The notes under the pieces: generated by a model
The model's database searches: none
Seen by the model: only the letters and a program-made list of their open reading frames with translations
What the model was told of the DNA's origin: nothing
In this document: in pieces, positions 1-8,306 of the stretch
Layout: every line of letters begins with the position of its first letter
Position numbering within the stretch: position 1 is the stretch's first letter
Program-made: the position numbers and the translations under genes
Source: an uncultured Christensenella sp.
GTDB lineage: Bacteria > Bacillota > Clostridia > Christensenellales > Borkfalkiaceae
Length of the DNA: 64,000 bases
NCBI GenBank assembly: GCA_910577555.1
Contig: CAJTLF010000005.1
Span: forward strand, 57,923-121,922
Direction: 5' to 3'

Positions 1-807
1 GAAATAAACTACGGACAATACGCCTATAAACGCCGCCGCGACGGCTAAACTTGCACCGAGAAGAACGAGCGCCCACCAGAAACCGTTGCCCGATATGCTC
101 TGTTGCAAAAGCCATGCGGGCGGATAATATAAAATTATGCCTTCAATCGCGCTTACGATTTCATCCGTAGGGTTATCGCCTATTGACGATATGAGAAACG
201 AGCATGCCATTATCGCCACGAGCAGAATTGCGTATAAAACAGTTTGTAAAACGGCTTTATAGCGGAAATTCATCGTTACCGCCATAATAAGCGTGCCGAA
301 CACGTCCGCAATTACGAGCGGAATTACGGGGCATACCAAAAGCCCCAGAAGAGCGTAAGCCGCAATTCCCGCGTTAAAACCGTTGTAAACGAACGCCACT
401 ACCGCGCAGGGGATTATGACGACTGCGCAGAAAGCCATATTTACGAGATACGATACGATAAGCCGTGAAATTAAAATATCCGACTTTTTCAAAGGCAAAG
501 ACGCAAGTGAATCGAAATCTTTTATCGCAAACAAAATATGCGCCCCGCGCATAAGCGAGAAAGTAAGCGTAATTAAGGCGGCAAGAGCGAATGAAAGTGA
601 AATTAAATATCCGCCCAGCCCCATTTCGGCAAACGCAACGGCGTAAACGCATACGAACGCGAGCAAAACGAGCGCACACAGTGCGCACACGCCGATAACC
701 AAGCCCGATTTGCGCTTTTCGTTTTTGTTCTGCGAATAGCGCAGACGGTTTATGCCCGTAACGCCAGCCATATGCACTTTGGTTAATATCAGCCAATTCG
801 CAGTCAT
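1..807 (-). CDS. ABC-2 type exporter permease, C-terminus cut by window edge
   Basis: An open frame runs without a stop from an ATG at 807 to base 1, so the gene continues beyond the window. The protein opens MTANWLILTKVHMAGVTGIN and then alternates long hydrophobic stretches (LVIGVCALCALVLLAFVCVY, LISLSFALAALITLTFSLM and others) with short polar loops; at least six membrane segments are visible. A loop with a DSLASLPLKKSDIL motif resembles the soluble stretch of ABC-2 exporter permeases. It overlaps the upstream ATPase gene by ATGA (804-807), which indicates translational coupling and one exporter. The substrate cannot be read from the sequence. Confidence is high for an ABC permease and low for the exact family. 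Confidence 0.85.
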   Translation of the reverse strand, partial: MTANWLILTKVHMAGVTGINRLRYSQNKNEKRKSGLVIGVCALCALVLLAFVCVYAVAFAEMGLGGYLISLSFALAALITLTFSLMRGAHILFAIKDFDSLASLPLKKSDILISRLIVSYLVNMAFCAVVIIPCAVVAFVYNGFNAGIAAYALLGLLVCPVIPLVIADVFGTLIMAVTMNFRYKAVLQTVLYAILLVAIMACSFLISSIGDNPTDEIVSAIEGIILYYPPAWLLQQSISGNGFWWALVLLGASLAVAAAFIGVLSVVYF

Positions 808-1529
808 TTGTTTTCAAGCACCTCCATGAATACTTTTTCAAGGCTGGAATCGCCGCGTACTTCGTCTGTATTTCCGCATGCTATGAGTTTGCCGCCCTTT
901 ATAATTGCTATTTTATTGCACAGCTTTTCTGCAACGTCCAACACGTGCGTCGAAAAGAATATGGCGCACCCCTGCTCACACATCTCTTTAAACACCGATT
1001 TGAGTTTAAACGCCGCTTCGGGGTCTAACCCTACGAACGGTTCGTCCAGAATAAGGAGTTTGGGAGAATGCAACAGCGCGCTTATTATTACGAGTTTTTG
1101 TTTCATTCCGTGAGAGTACGAAGAAACGAGCTTGCCTAAATCGTCGCGGATACGGAACATATCAGCGTACTTGACTATTTTCTCCGAACGAGTCTTCTGG
1201 TCTACGCGGAAAATATCGGCGATATAGTTCAGATATTGCGTTCCCGTTAAATAGTCGTATATATCGGGGTTATCGGGAATATACGCCGAGATGGACTTAC
1301 ATAAAACGGGCTGAGCCTTAACCGAATGTCCGTCGATTAAAATTTCGCCTTCGTCAAACTGCAATATTCCCGAAACAGCGCGAAGGGTAGTAGTCTTCCC
1401 CGCCCCGTTCTGACCGATAAACCCGTATATATCCCCTGCGAAAATATCGAGAGAGAGTCCGTCCACCGCTCTCTTCCCGCCCGGATAAGTTTTAGAAAAA
1501 TTCTTAATTTCCAAAATTTTGTTGTGCAT
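804..1529 (-). CDS. ABC transporter ATP-binding protein (exporter type)
   Basis: This 241-residue nucleotide-binding domain shows Walker A (GQNGAGKTT, about residues 38-46), the signature YSHGMKQ (about 138), Walker B LLILDEP and the H-loop STHV. The long VDGLSLDIFAGDIYGFIGQN region and lack of an accessory domain fit the CcmA/YhaQ-type exporters (family knowledge). It should hydrolyse ATP to drive the permease encoded by the overlapping downstream gene. The ATG at 1529 has GGAG about 8 bases upstream. A sigmaA-like promoter lies at 1579-1607. The substrate is unknown. Confidence 0.93.
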   Translation of the reverse strand: MHNKILEIKNFSKTYPGGKRAVDGLSLDIFAGDIYGFIGQNGAGKTTTLRAVSGILQFDEGEILIDGHSVKAQPVLCKSISAYIPDNPDIYDYLTGTQYLNYIADIFRVDQKTRSEKIVKYADMFRIRDDLGKLVSSYSHGMKQKLVIISALLHSPKLLILDEPFVGLDPEAAFKLKSVFKEMCEQGCAIFFSTHVLDVAEKLCNKIAIIKGGKLIACGNTDEVRGDSSLEKVFMEVLENK

Positions 1530-1555
1530 TGCATTTCTCCGAAATTTTTAATTGT

Positions 1556-1572
1556 GATATCGTTTTGATATC
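1556..1572. promoter_or_regulatory. Pair of GATATC half-palindromes downstream of the ABC promoter
   Basis: Two copies of TGATATC start 11 bp apart (GATATC at 1556-1561 and 1567-1572), about one helical turn. They lie just downstream of the predicted transcription start of the ABC exporter operon and upstream of its ribosome binding site. The position suits a repressor operator, for example of a GntR/YtrA type that often controls small ABC exporters, but no such regulator gene is in view. Confidence 0.35.
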
Positions 1573-1578
1573 AAGTTT

Positions 1579-1607
1579 ATTATACGCGCGGAGCGTTAAA
1601 AAGTCAA
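1579..1607 (-). promoter_or_regulatory. sigmaA-type promoter of the ABC exporter operon
   Basis: Read on the minus strand: -35 TTGACT (1602-1607), 17 bp spacer, -10 TATAAT (1579-1584). It points at the ATPase gene starting at 1529. The -35 box sits inside an inverted repeat with arms at 1586-1592 and 1611-1617. Confidence 0.75.
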
Positions 1608-1628
1608 CGTTCCGCGCAAAATTTTACT

Positions 1629-4109
1629 TTAAAATTTTATTTGCATTACACCGTCGGCATAGTCAGACTTATATTTCATAGCCACAACCTTTACCACGGT
1701 TTCAAGTCCTTTGACGGGTTTACCCCTGAACACTCTGCTTTCGATAGGCACGTCTTCGGTATCTATTTCCGTAACCGTTCTGTCTGCGCAGGTTACCGCA
1801 AGCTTATACGGCGTGGTTACGTAGTTTGCAAAAAGCACTTCCCCTTTGCCCTTTATATCCGCAATCATTACGCCCTTTGAGCCGCGGTTATACGTTTCGA
1901 ACAGCGATGATATTACGCGTTTGAACCCGCCGAGAGTGGTTACGACTATTATCTCCCCTTCTCCGTTCTGCTGGGTTGCGAAAATTACTTCGTCGCCCGT
2001 ATTAAGTCCAACACCCTTTACGCCGCCAGCGGCTTTGCCCTGAACGGGAACGTCGTCCTTTGACGCAGAAAGGCACATCGCTTTTTTCGTAACGAAAAGC
2101 ATCGTGGAAAATTCGTCGTCGTCGTACTTTTCGACCGACAACAATTCGTCGTCGGGCTTTAATTTAAAGGCGGAAGTAATCTTTTTAACGCCTTCAAATT
2201 CACTCCACGCCGTGCGCTTTACCGCACCGAACTTTGTAAAGAATACCAGCTCGCCTTCGGGTACGCCTTCGAACGCAAAAATTTTAACAGCGTATTCACC
2301 CTTTGCCGCACCGTCGCAAATATTTTCGAGTTTAACTCCCGGCGTTCGCCAGTCTACCGGCTCGCACTCGTTCAAATCAATCTTTATGCAGTTGCCGAGA
2401 TTGGTAAACGCGTACACCGTTGCACCGTTCGTGCAAGTTACCGTCTGCTTATAGATAACCGAAGGCGTCGAAGTTGCGGTAAGCTTCTTTTTATAATGCC
2501 CGTCGTAGTCGTCGCGCACCATAAATTTAAGAGTATCCGCCGCAGTTATACCCACAGCCCAGTTATCGACAACCACTTTCACGTCCGAACGGCGAACGAC
2601 TATTTTTTCTTCGCTTTCGACTATTTTCGTGCGCCTGTCGGACTTGTACTTCTGCTTGACTTCGTTCATTTCGTCCTTGACGATTTTCCACTGCATATCC
2701 TTGCTGTCGAGAACGCGCTCAAGCCACGCAATGCGCTTTTTAAGCTCTTCAAGCTCTTTTTCGAGTTTTGCTACTTCGAGTTTTGCAAGGCGTGCCAAGC
2801 GCAAGTCGAGTATAGCCTGCGCCTGCTTTTCGGAAAGGGCAAACCTTTCCATAAGCTTGCGCCTTGCGTCGCCCGTATTTTCCGCGGTTTTGATAATTCT
2901 GACCACTTCGTCAACGTTATGCACGCCTACGATAAGCCCTTCCAAAATATGGCAACGCGCCTGCGCTTCTTTAAGCTCGTACTTGCACCTGCGCACGACG
3001 ACCGTGCGGTGATAGTTTACGTAATAGCGGATAATTTCCAAAAGCCCGAGCTGTTTGGGTCTGCCGCCCGCAATCGCCACCATATTTATGCCGAAAGTAC
3101 ACTCCAAATCGGTATACTTGAAAAGTAGCTTCAAAATAGCGTCAACGTCCGCTTCCTTTTTCACGGCGATTACCGCTCGCATCCCCGTACGGTCGGATTC
3201 GTCCACGATTTCCGCTATGCCCGACAAAAGCTCCTTTTTGTCTTCGCGCAAAAGCATAATCTTTCTTAAAAGCTCAGCCTTGTTGGTCTGGTAAGGCAGT
3301 TCGGATATGATTATGAGTTTTTTACCGTAGTCGCCCTGCTCGACGGCGTATTTCGCGCGCAGAGTTATTCTGCCCTTACCCGTTTCGTAAGCCTGTTTAA
3401 GCTCGTTGGCTATTACGTAACCGCCGGTAGAAAAATCGGGCCCGGGAATTATATGCATCATCTCTTTCAAAGAGATTTTCGGGTCGTCGATATAGGCGCA
3501 ACAACCGTCGATAATTTCGCCGAGATTGTGAGTGGGTATATTGGTTGCAAGCCCTACCGCAATTCCGTTTGCACCGTTTACGAGAAGGTTGGGGTATTTT
3601 GCGGGCAAAAGGTCGGGTTCTAAAAGCGAATCGTCGAAGTTAAAGGAAAACGGTACGGTTTCCTTGTCCAAATCCTTTAACAGCTCCATCGAAAGCGGTT
3701 CCAGACGCGCTTCGGTATAACGCATCGCCGCGGCGGGGTCGCCGTCTACAGAGCCGAAATTGCCGTGTCCGTTTACGAGCGTCAGGCGCATATTGAATGG
3801 TTGCGCCATTCTTACCATTGCGTCGTAAACGGAGCTGTCGCCGTGGGGGTGGTATTTACCCATACAGTCGCCCACTATACGCGCCGATTTTTTGTGCGGT
3901 TTATCGGGGGTAAGCCCCATTTCGTACATCGTGTACAAAATTCGCCTTTGAACGGGCTTTAATCCGTCTTCCACACGCGGCAAAGCTCTGTCGAGAATTA
4001 CGAACTCGGCGTAAGGCAACATAGAGCCGGGCATAACTTCTTCTATGCTCTGCACGAATACGTTGCCCTGCGGTATGGAAGTCTGTACTCCGTTAGATTT
4101 CTTTGCCAT
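1629..4109 (-). CDS. parC: Type IIA topoisomerase subunit A (ParC-like)
   Basis: The 826-residue protein cuts and rejoins DNA for the A2B2 topoisomerase. The active-site tyrosine is Tyr131 in AAAMRYTEARL; the region KYHPHGDSSVYDAMVRMAQ (about 85-103) is the quinolone-determining region with Ser92 and Asp96 at the classical positions. A C-terminal beta-pinwheel follows from about residue 510. The GyrA box (QRRGGKG in gyrases) is degenerate, NRGSKG at about 741-746, which favours topoisomerase IV over gyrase. The HGNFGSVDGD segment, however, is gyrase-like, so the ParC call is an inference. Its ATG shares one base with the parE stop (TGATG), showing tight coupling. Confidence 0.9.
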   Translation of the reverse strand: MAKKSNGVQTSIPQGNVFVQSIEEVMPGSMLPYAEFVILDRALPRVEDGLKPVQRRILYTMYEMGLTPDKPHKKSARIVGDCMGKYHPHGDSSVYDAMVRMAQPFNMRLTLVNGHGNFGSVDGDPAAAMRYTEARLEPLSMELLKDLDKETVPFSFNFDDSLLEPDLLPAKYPNLLVNGANGIAVGLATNIPTHNLGEIIDGCCAYIDDPKISLKEMMHIIPGPDFSTGGYVIANELKQAYETGKGRITLRAKYAVEQGDYGKKLIIISELPYQTNKAELLRKIMLLREDKKELLSGIAEIVDESDRTGMRAVIAVKKEADVDAILKLLFKYTDLECTFGINMVAIAGGRPKQLGLLEIIRYYVNYHRTVVVRRCKYELKEAQARCHILEGLIVGVHNVDEVVRIIKTAENTGDARRKLMERFALSEKQAQAILDLRLARLAKLEVAKLEKELEELKKRIAWLERVLDSKDMQWKIVKDEMNEVKQKYKSDRRTKIVESEEKIVVRRSDVKVVVDNWAVGITAADTLKFMVRDDYDGHYKKKLTATSTPSVIYKQTVTCTNGATVYAFTNLGNCIKIDLNECEPVDWRTPGVKLENICDGAAKGEYAVKIFAFEGVPEGELVFFTKFGAVKRTAWSEFEGVKKITSAFKLKPDDELLSVEKYDDDEFSTMLFVTKKAMCLSASKDDVPVQGKAAGGVKGVGLNTGDEVIFATQQNGEGEIIVVTTLGGFKRVISSLFETYNRGSKGVMIADIKGKGEVLFANYVTTPYKLAVTCADRTVTEIDTEDVPIESRVFRGKPVKGLETVVKVVAMKYKSDYADGVMQIKF

Positions 4110-6184
4110 CAGTCACGCTCCCCCGCGCTCTCCCTTTCAAAGCGGACTTTATCTATAAACCCGTCCACTTTGTTGAAGTTGGCGTTCTTGTTCAAAAATT
4201 CCTTTCTGCCGTCCACCTTGTCGCCCATAAGCATATCGATTACGTCGGCGGCGTCCGCGGCGTTCTCTATGGTAACCTGTATAAGATTGCGCGTGGCGGG
4301 ATTCATCGTAGTTTCCCAGAGCTGTTCGGCGGACATTTCGCCCAAGCCCTTATAGCGTTGCAGCTGGTAGCCCTTACCTATCTTCTTTATTTTCTCGTCG
4401 AGCTCGGCGTCGTCGTAAGCGTACTCGACCGCATCGTTTTTATAGACCTTGTAAAGGGGCGGCATACCTATATAGACGCAACCCGCGTTTACCAAGTCGC
4501 GCATATATTTAAAGAAGAAAGTAAGAAGTATACAACGGATATGCATGCCGTCCTGGTCGGCATCGGAAAGAATTATTACTTTTTTATACTTGGTCTTTTC
4601 CACGTCGAAAGAGCGGTTGAACCCCGCGCCTATGGCGGAGATAAGCGTTTTAATCTCTTCGTTCTGCAACGCCTGCAACGCCGTCTTTTTCTGAACGTTC
4701 AACGGTTTTCCGCGTAACGGCAGAATAGACTGGTATTGCCTTACCCGCGCCTGTTTCGCAGTTCCGCCCGCCGAGTCGCCTTCAACTATGAACAGTTCGT
4801 TCATTTCGGGATTTCTGCCCGAGCATGCGGCAAGCTTTCCCACGAGATTGAGACCGTCGTTTTCTGACGCGGCTTTGGCTACGTCGCGTTCGGCACGGTG
4901 CTTGATTCTGTCGTCGGCGGCAAACTTTGCTTTTTGCGCGATTTTATCGAAAATAACCTTACTGCCGCGCTCGGCAATCAGTTTTTGCAGACCTTCGGCA
5001 ACGGCTTGCTCGACGGGTAGCTTTACTTCGGGATTGCCCAGTTTTGTCTTTGTCTGACCTTCGAACTGCACGTTGTTCATTTTAACGGTGAGTACGGCGG
5101 TAAGTCCTTCTTTAACGTCGTCGGCAATGAACGCCGAGTCCTTAGCCTTCAAAAATCCGTTCGCGCGGGAATAGTCGTTTATTACTTTTAAAAGTCCGTT
5201 GTGGAAACCCGTTTCGTGATAACCGCCTTCTACGGTGGAAATATTATTTACGAACGAATACAAACTTTCGTTATCGTCCTTAGTGTGACAGAACGCAAAT
5301 TCGACTTTTATTTTTCCCGCGGGGGCGCCCTTTATCTGCACGTCCTTTATCGCAGAATAATACAGCGGCTGGGCATACAGCGCGGTTTTATCTTCGCTCA
5401 TATGTTTTACGAAATCTGTAATACCGCCGTCGTATTTAAAAGTTGCGGGTTCAGGCGCGGGCTGTTTTATTTTTAAAGTTACGGCGTTGCCGTTATCGTC
5501 CACTTCTTCTTCGTAAGTAAACCTTTCCCGCTCGTCGATAAAGTTTATTCTTACGCCCTTATTCAGATATGCGAGTTCGCGCAAGCGTTTTGCAACCGTT
5601 TCGTAATTCCAGTCAACCGTTTCGAACACTTCCTTATCGGGCATAAACCTTACGAAAGTGCCTTTTTCGGCAGTTTTTTGTTTAGTGTTTTGCAACGGGG
5701 CAACGGGTATTCCGCACTGCCATTTTTTCCGTTCTTTATCGTACGAACTTTTAAAGTCCATTTTAAAGACCGTGCCGCGGTACACTTCCACGCTCAGCCA
5801 TTCGGAAAGCGCGTTGGTTACGGACGCGCCCACGCCGTGCAAACCGCCCGAAAACGCGTAGTTGTTGTTGTCGAACTTGCCGCCGGCATGAAGCTTGGTA
5901 AATATAATTTCCACGCCGCTCATTTTAACCTTGCTGTTTACGTCGGTGGGCATACCGCGCCCGTTGTCGCGCACGGATGCAGAGCCGTCTTTCCAGAGTT
6001 TTACGGTAATTTCGTCGGCGTAACCGTTGGCGGCTTCATCAATAGAGTTGTCCACTATTTCCCAAAGAATATGGTGCAACCCCTTTACGCCCGTAGAACC
6101 GATATACATTCCGGGGCGCACGCGAACGGCTTCAAGCCCTTCCAATATTTTTAAATCGTCCGCATTATAACTTTTTTCAGCCAT
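4109..6184 (-). CDS. parE: Type IIA topoisomerase subunit B (ParE-like)
   Basis: This 691-residue ATPase subunit has the GHKL ATP-binding elements EIVDNSIDEA, DNGRGMP and GGLHGVGAS in the first 140 residues, then a transducer domain, then TOPRIM with EGDSAGG and DADQDGMHI. The segment SGRNPEMNELFIVEGDSAGG and the NEEIKTLISAIG stretch after it resemble ParE more than GyrB, although PLRGKPLNV is intermediate. It is first in a two-gene operon with parC, with a promoter at 6247-6275. The start follows GGAG in the leader. A second topoisomerase pair should exist elsewhere if this one is topoisomerase IV. Confidence 0.9.
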   Translation of the reverse strand: MAEKSYNADDLKILEGLEAVRVRPGMYIGSTGVKGLHHILWEIVDNSIDEAANGYADEITVKLWKDGSASVRDNGRGMPTDVNSKVKMSGVEIIFTKLHAGGKFDNNNYAFSGGLHGVGASVTNALSEWLSVEVYRGTVFKMDFKSSYDKERKKWQCGIPVAPLQNTKQKTAEKGTFVRFMPDKEVFETVDWNYETVAKRLRELAYLNKGVRINFIDERERFTYEEEVDDNGNAVTLKIKQPAPEPATFKYDGGITDFVKHMSEDKTALYAQPLYYSAIKDVQIKGAPAGKIKVEFAFCHTKDDNESLYSFVNNISTVEGGYHETGFHNGLLKVINDYSRANGFLKAKDSAFIADDVKEGLTAVLTVKMNNVQFEGQTKTKLGNPEVKLPVEQAVAEGLQKLIAERGSKVIFDKIAQKAKFAADDRIKHRAERDVAKAASENDGLNLVGKLAACSGRNPEMNELFIVEGDSAGGTAKQARVRQYQSILPLRGKPLNVQKKTALQALQNEEIKTLISAIGAGFNRSFDVEKTKYKKVIILSDADQDGMHIRCILLTFFFKYMRDLVNAGCVYIGMPPLYKVYKNDAVEYAYDDAELDEKIKKIGKGYQLQRYKGLGEMSAEQLWETTMNPATRNLIQVTIENAADAADVIDMLMGDKVDGRKEFLNKNANFNKVDGFIDKVRFERESAGERD

Positions 6185-6246
6185 AATCTCCCTACAACCG
6201 GATTAAAATCCGGCAAATACACTTTATAAAGTATTTTAACTTAGTT

Positions 6247-6275
6247 ATTATACCATATGTTGAAAAAATTGTAAA
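6247..6275 (-). promoter_or_regulatory. sigmaA-type promoter of parE-parC
   Basis: Minus strand: -35 TTTACA (6270-6275), 17 bp spacer, -10 TATAAT (6247-6252). The leader to the parE start contains a small hairpin with the CCGGATT/AATCCGG arms at 6198-6213. Confidence 0.75.
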
Positions 6276-6296
6276 GTATTGAAAAGCTAAAAAACG

Positions 6297-6320
6297 GCGG
6301 CGGGCTTTAAAGCCCGCCGC
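6297..6320 (-). terminator. Intrinsic terminator after ligA
   Basis: A perfect 12-bp palindrome of GCGGCGGGCTTT type is followed on the minus strand by a CCG and a run of six T. It lies 23 bases past the ligA stop and just upstream of the parE promoter. Confidence 0.85.
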
Positions 6321-6342
6321 ATTAATTTAACCGTATAAAATT

Positions 6343-8283
6343 TCAAGAAAGCATCGCCTTGAACGCCTGCTCGTCGATTACGTTTATGCCGAGCTTTTTA
6401 GCCTTATCGAGCTTAGAACCTGCGGACTCGCCCGCAATTACGAGAGTGGTTTTTGAAGTTACGCTGCTCTGGCACTCGCCGCCTAGACTCTCTATAATCT
6501 TTTGCGCGTCGCTGCGCTTAAAATCCTGCAAGGTTCCCGTTAAAACCACGAATTGACCCGCGAATATGCCCGCGCCAACGGGTTTTACCGCAACGAAAGG
6601 AGTGACGCCAGCAGTCAACAACGCGTCCAATTCTTTGAGATTATTTTCGTCCGCAAACCAACCCGTTATGCCGTCCGCTGTAATTTCACCCACGTTTTCA
6701 AGCTCTAAAAGCCGTTCACGCGTTGCACACTTTAAATTTTCCAGATTTCCGAAAGCGCGCGCCAAATCCTTTGCCGCAACCTTCCCCACGCCGTCTATGC
6801 CGAGCGCGAGCAAAAATCTTTCCAGCGGAATGCGCTTACTTTTTTCGATTGCCCCCGTAATATTATCGATTTTACGCTTTTTAAAACCGTCCAGCTTCGC
6901 AAAATCTTCTCTCGTATACGAATAAAGTTGAGAACAATTTCTCAATTCCAGCTCGTCGTACATAAGCGCGGCGGTCTTTTCCGAAAGACCTTCTATATCC
7001 ATTGCGTCCTTAGACGCAAAGTGTTCTATTTTCGCAACTACGCGCGGCGGACAATACTTATTGGGACAGAATAAATTCGCGCCGACTTCGTTTATTTTAC
7101 TGCCGCAAAACGGACATATATCGGGCTTAACTACGTTTACGCTACCTTCCGTGTGGTCTATGGCGGACAGAATTTCGGGTATTACTTCGTTACTGCGCCT
7201 TATCAGTACGCGGCTACCAACCTTTACGCCCTTACGCGTCAAATCGCCGAAATTGTTCAAAGTAGCTTTTCTTACCGTTGCGCCCGCAAGCTCCACGGGC
7301 TCTACCATTGCAAGAGGAGTGAGTTTACCCGTTCTGCCCACCTGCCAGACTACCTTTTTTACGACCGTTTCGCTCTCTTCCGCTTCGAATTTGTACGCGA
7401 TAGCCCAACGCGGGAATTTGTCCGTATAGCCCAGCGCGTCACGCTCTTTAGTGGAGTCGAGTTTTACCACCGCGCCGTCGGTTAAAACATCGAGATTTTT
7501 ACGCTCCGCTTCAATCTCGTCTATTGCGTTCTTAACTTCCGTTTCCCCGTTGCAATGCCGCAGAAAAGGAAAAACTTTAAAGCCCTGCTCCTTTAAAAAT
7601 TCAAAGTGGGCGAGCTGGGTAGGCAAGTCGCCGTCACTCATATAATTTACGTTATAAAAAAGAATTTCGGGTTTTCGTTCGGCGGTAATTTTAGGGTCGA
7701 GATTGCGTATCGCCCCCGCCGCGGCGTTGCGCGCGTTTTTAAGCTGTTCCTTAGCCGTCTTGTTATATTCTTCGAGAACGCTAAGCCTTATTACCGCTTC
7801 GCCCTGAACTTCTACCGTACCAAGATAAGCAATACTCATCGGGAAAGATTTAATCGTCAGGCACTGCGCCGTCACGTCTTCCCCTTCCACGCCGTTTCCG
7901 CGCGTGGTTGCGCGCACGAATTTGCCGTTTTTATAGGTAAGGCAGACGGTAAGCCCGTCGAACTTATATTCCACGGTGTAAGCGGGGTTTGCAACGACCT
8001 TTTTTACTCGGGTAAAAAACGCGTCAAGCTCGTCGGAAGTCACAGCTTTATCCAAAGAATACAGCCGCGAAATATGTGCGTGCCGCACGAAGCCCTTTAT
8101 CGGCTCGCCGCCGACCCGTTTCGTCGGGCTGTCGAAATCCACCCTGCCCGTACTCTCTTCAAGCGACTTCAGCTCGTCGTAAAGCTTATCGTATTCCCTG
8201 TCGGGAACGGACGGGTTATCGAGTACGTAATACTCGTAAGCCCATTTATTAAGAATTTCAATTAACTCGCGTATCCTGTCCAT
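6343..8283 (-). CDS. ligA: NAD-dependent DNA ligase
   Basis: The 646-residue protein seals nicks in replication and repair using NAD+. In order it shows the Ia NAD-binding domain, the adenylation domain with the KxDG lysine in EYKFDGLTV (about residue 108), the OB fold, a four-cysteine zinc finger (CPFCGSKI ... CPNKYC), helix-hairpin-helix repeats (ALGIDGVGKVAAKDLA) and a C-terminal BRCT domain starting near AGIFAGQFVVLTGTL. Length is slightly below the usual 665-670. It follows pcrA by 23 bases in the same direction, a common Bacillota arrangement. Confidence 0.97.
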   Translation of the reverse strand: MDRIRELIEILNKWAYEYYVLDNPSVPDREYDKLYDELKSLEESTGRVDFDSPTKRVGGEPIKGFVRHAHISRLYSLDKAVTSDELDAFFTRVKKVVANPAYTVEYKFDGLTVCLTYKNGKFVRATTRGNGVEGEDVTAQCLTIKSFPMSIAYLGTVEVQGEAVIRLSVLEEYNKTAKEQLKNARNAAAGAIRNLDPKITAERKPEILFYNVNYMSDGDLPTQLAHFEFLKEQGFKVFPFLRHCNGETEVKNAIDEIEAERKNLDVLTDGAVVKLDSTKERDALGYTDKFPRWAIAYKFEAEESETVVKKVVWQVGRTGKLTPLAMVEPVELAGATVRKATLNNFGDLTRKGVKVGSRVLIRRSNEVIPEILSAIDHTEGSVNVVKPDICPFCGSKINEVGANLFCPNKYCPPRVVAKIEHFASKDAMDIEGLSEKTAALMYDELELRNCSQLYSYTREDFAKLDGFKKRKIDNITGAIEKSKRIPLERFLLALGIDGVGKVAAKDLARAFGNLENLKCATRERLLELENVGEITADGITGWFADENNLKELDALLTAGVTPFVAVKPVGAGIFAGQFVVLTGTLQDFKRSDAQKIIESLGGECQSSVTSKTTLVIAGESAGSKLDKAKKLGINVIDEQAFKAMLS

Positions 8284-8306
8284 ACTCGTTTAACCGCCAA
8301 AAAAAT

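Noticed and set aside
374..841. Minus-strand frame of 155 codons at the left end
   Set aside because: It is out of frame with the permease that starts at 807 and overlaps it; basic, Arg/Cys-rich composition typical of a shadow frame.
2496..3128. Plus-strand frame of 210 codons inside parC
   Set aside because: Antisense to conserved parC coding, with no promoter or ribosome binding site and a composition set by the opposite strand.
7606..8265. Plus-strand frame of 219 codons inside ligA
   Set aside because: Antisense to conserved ligA motifs; no translation signals.
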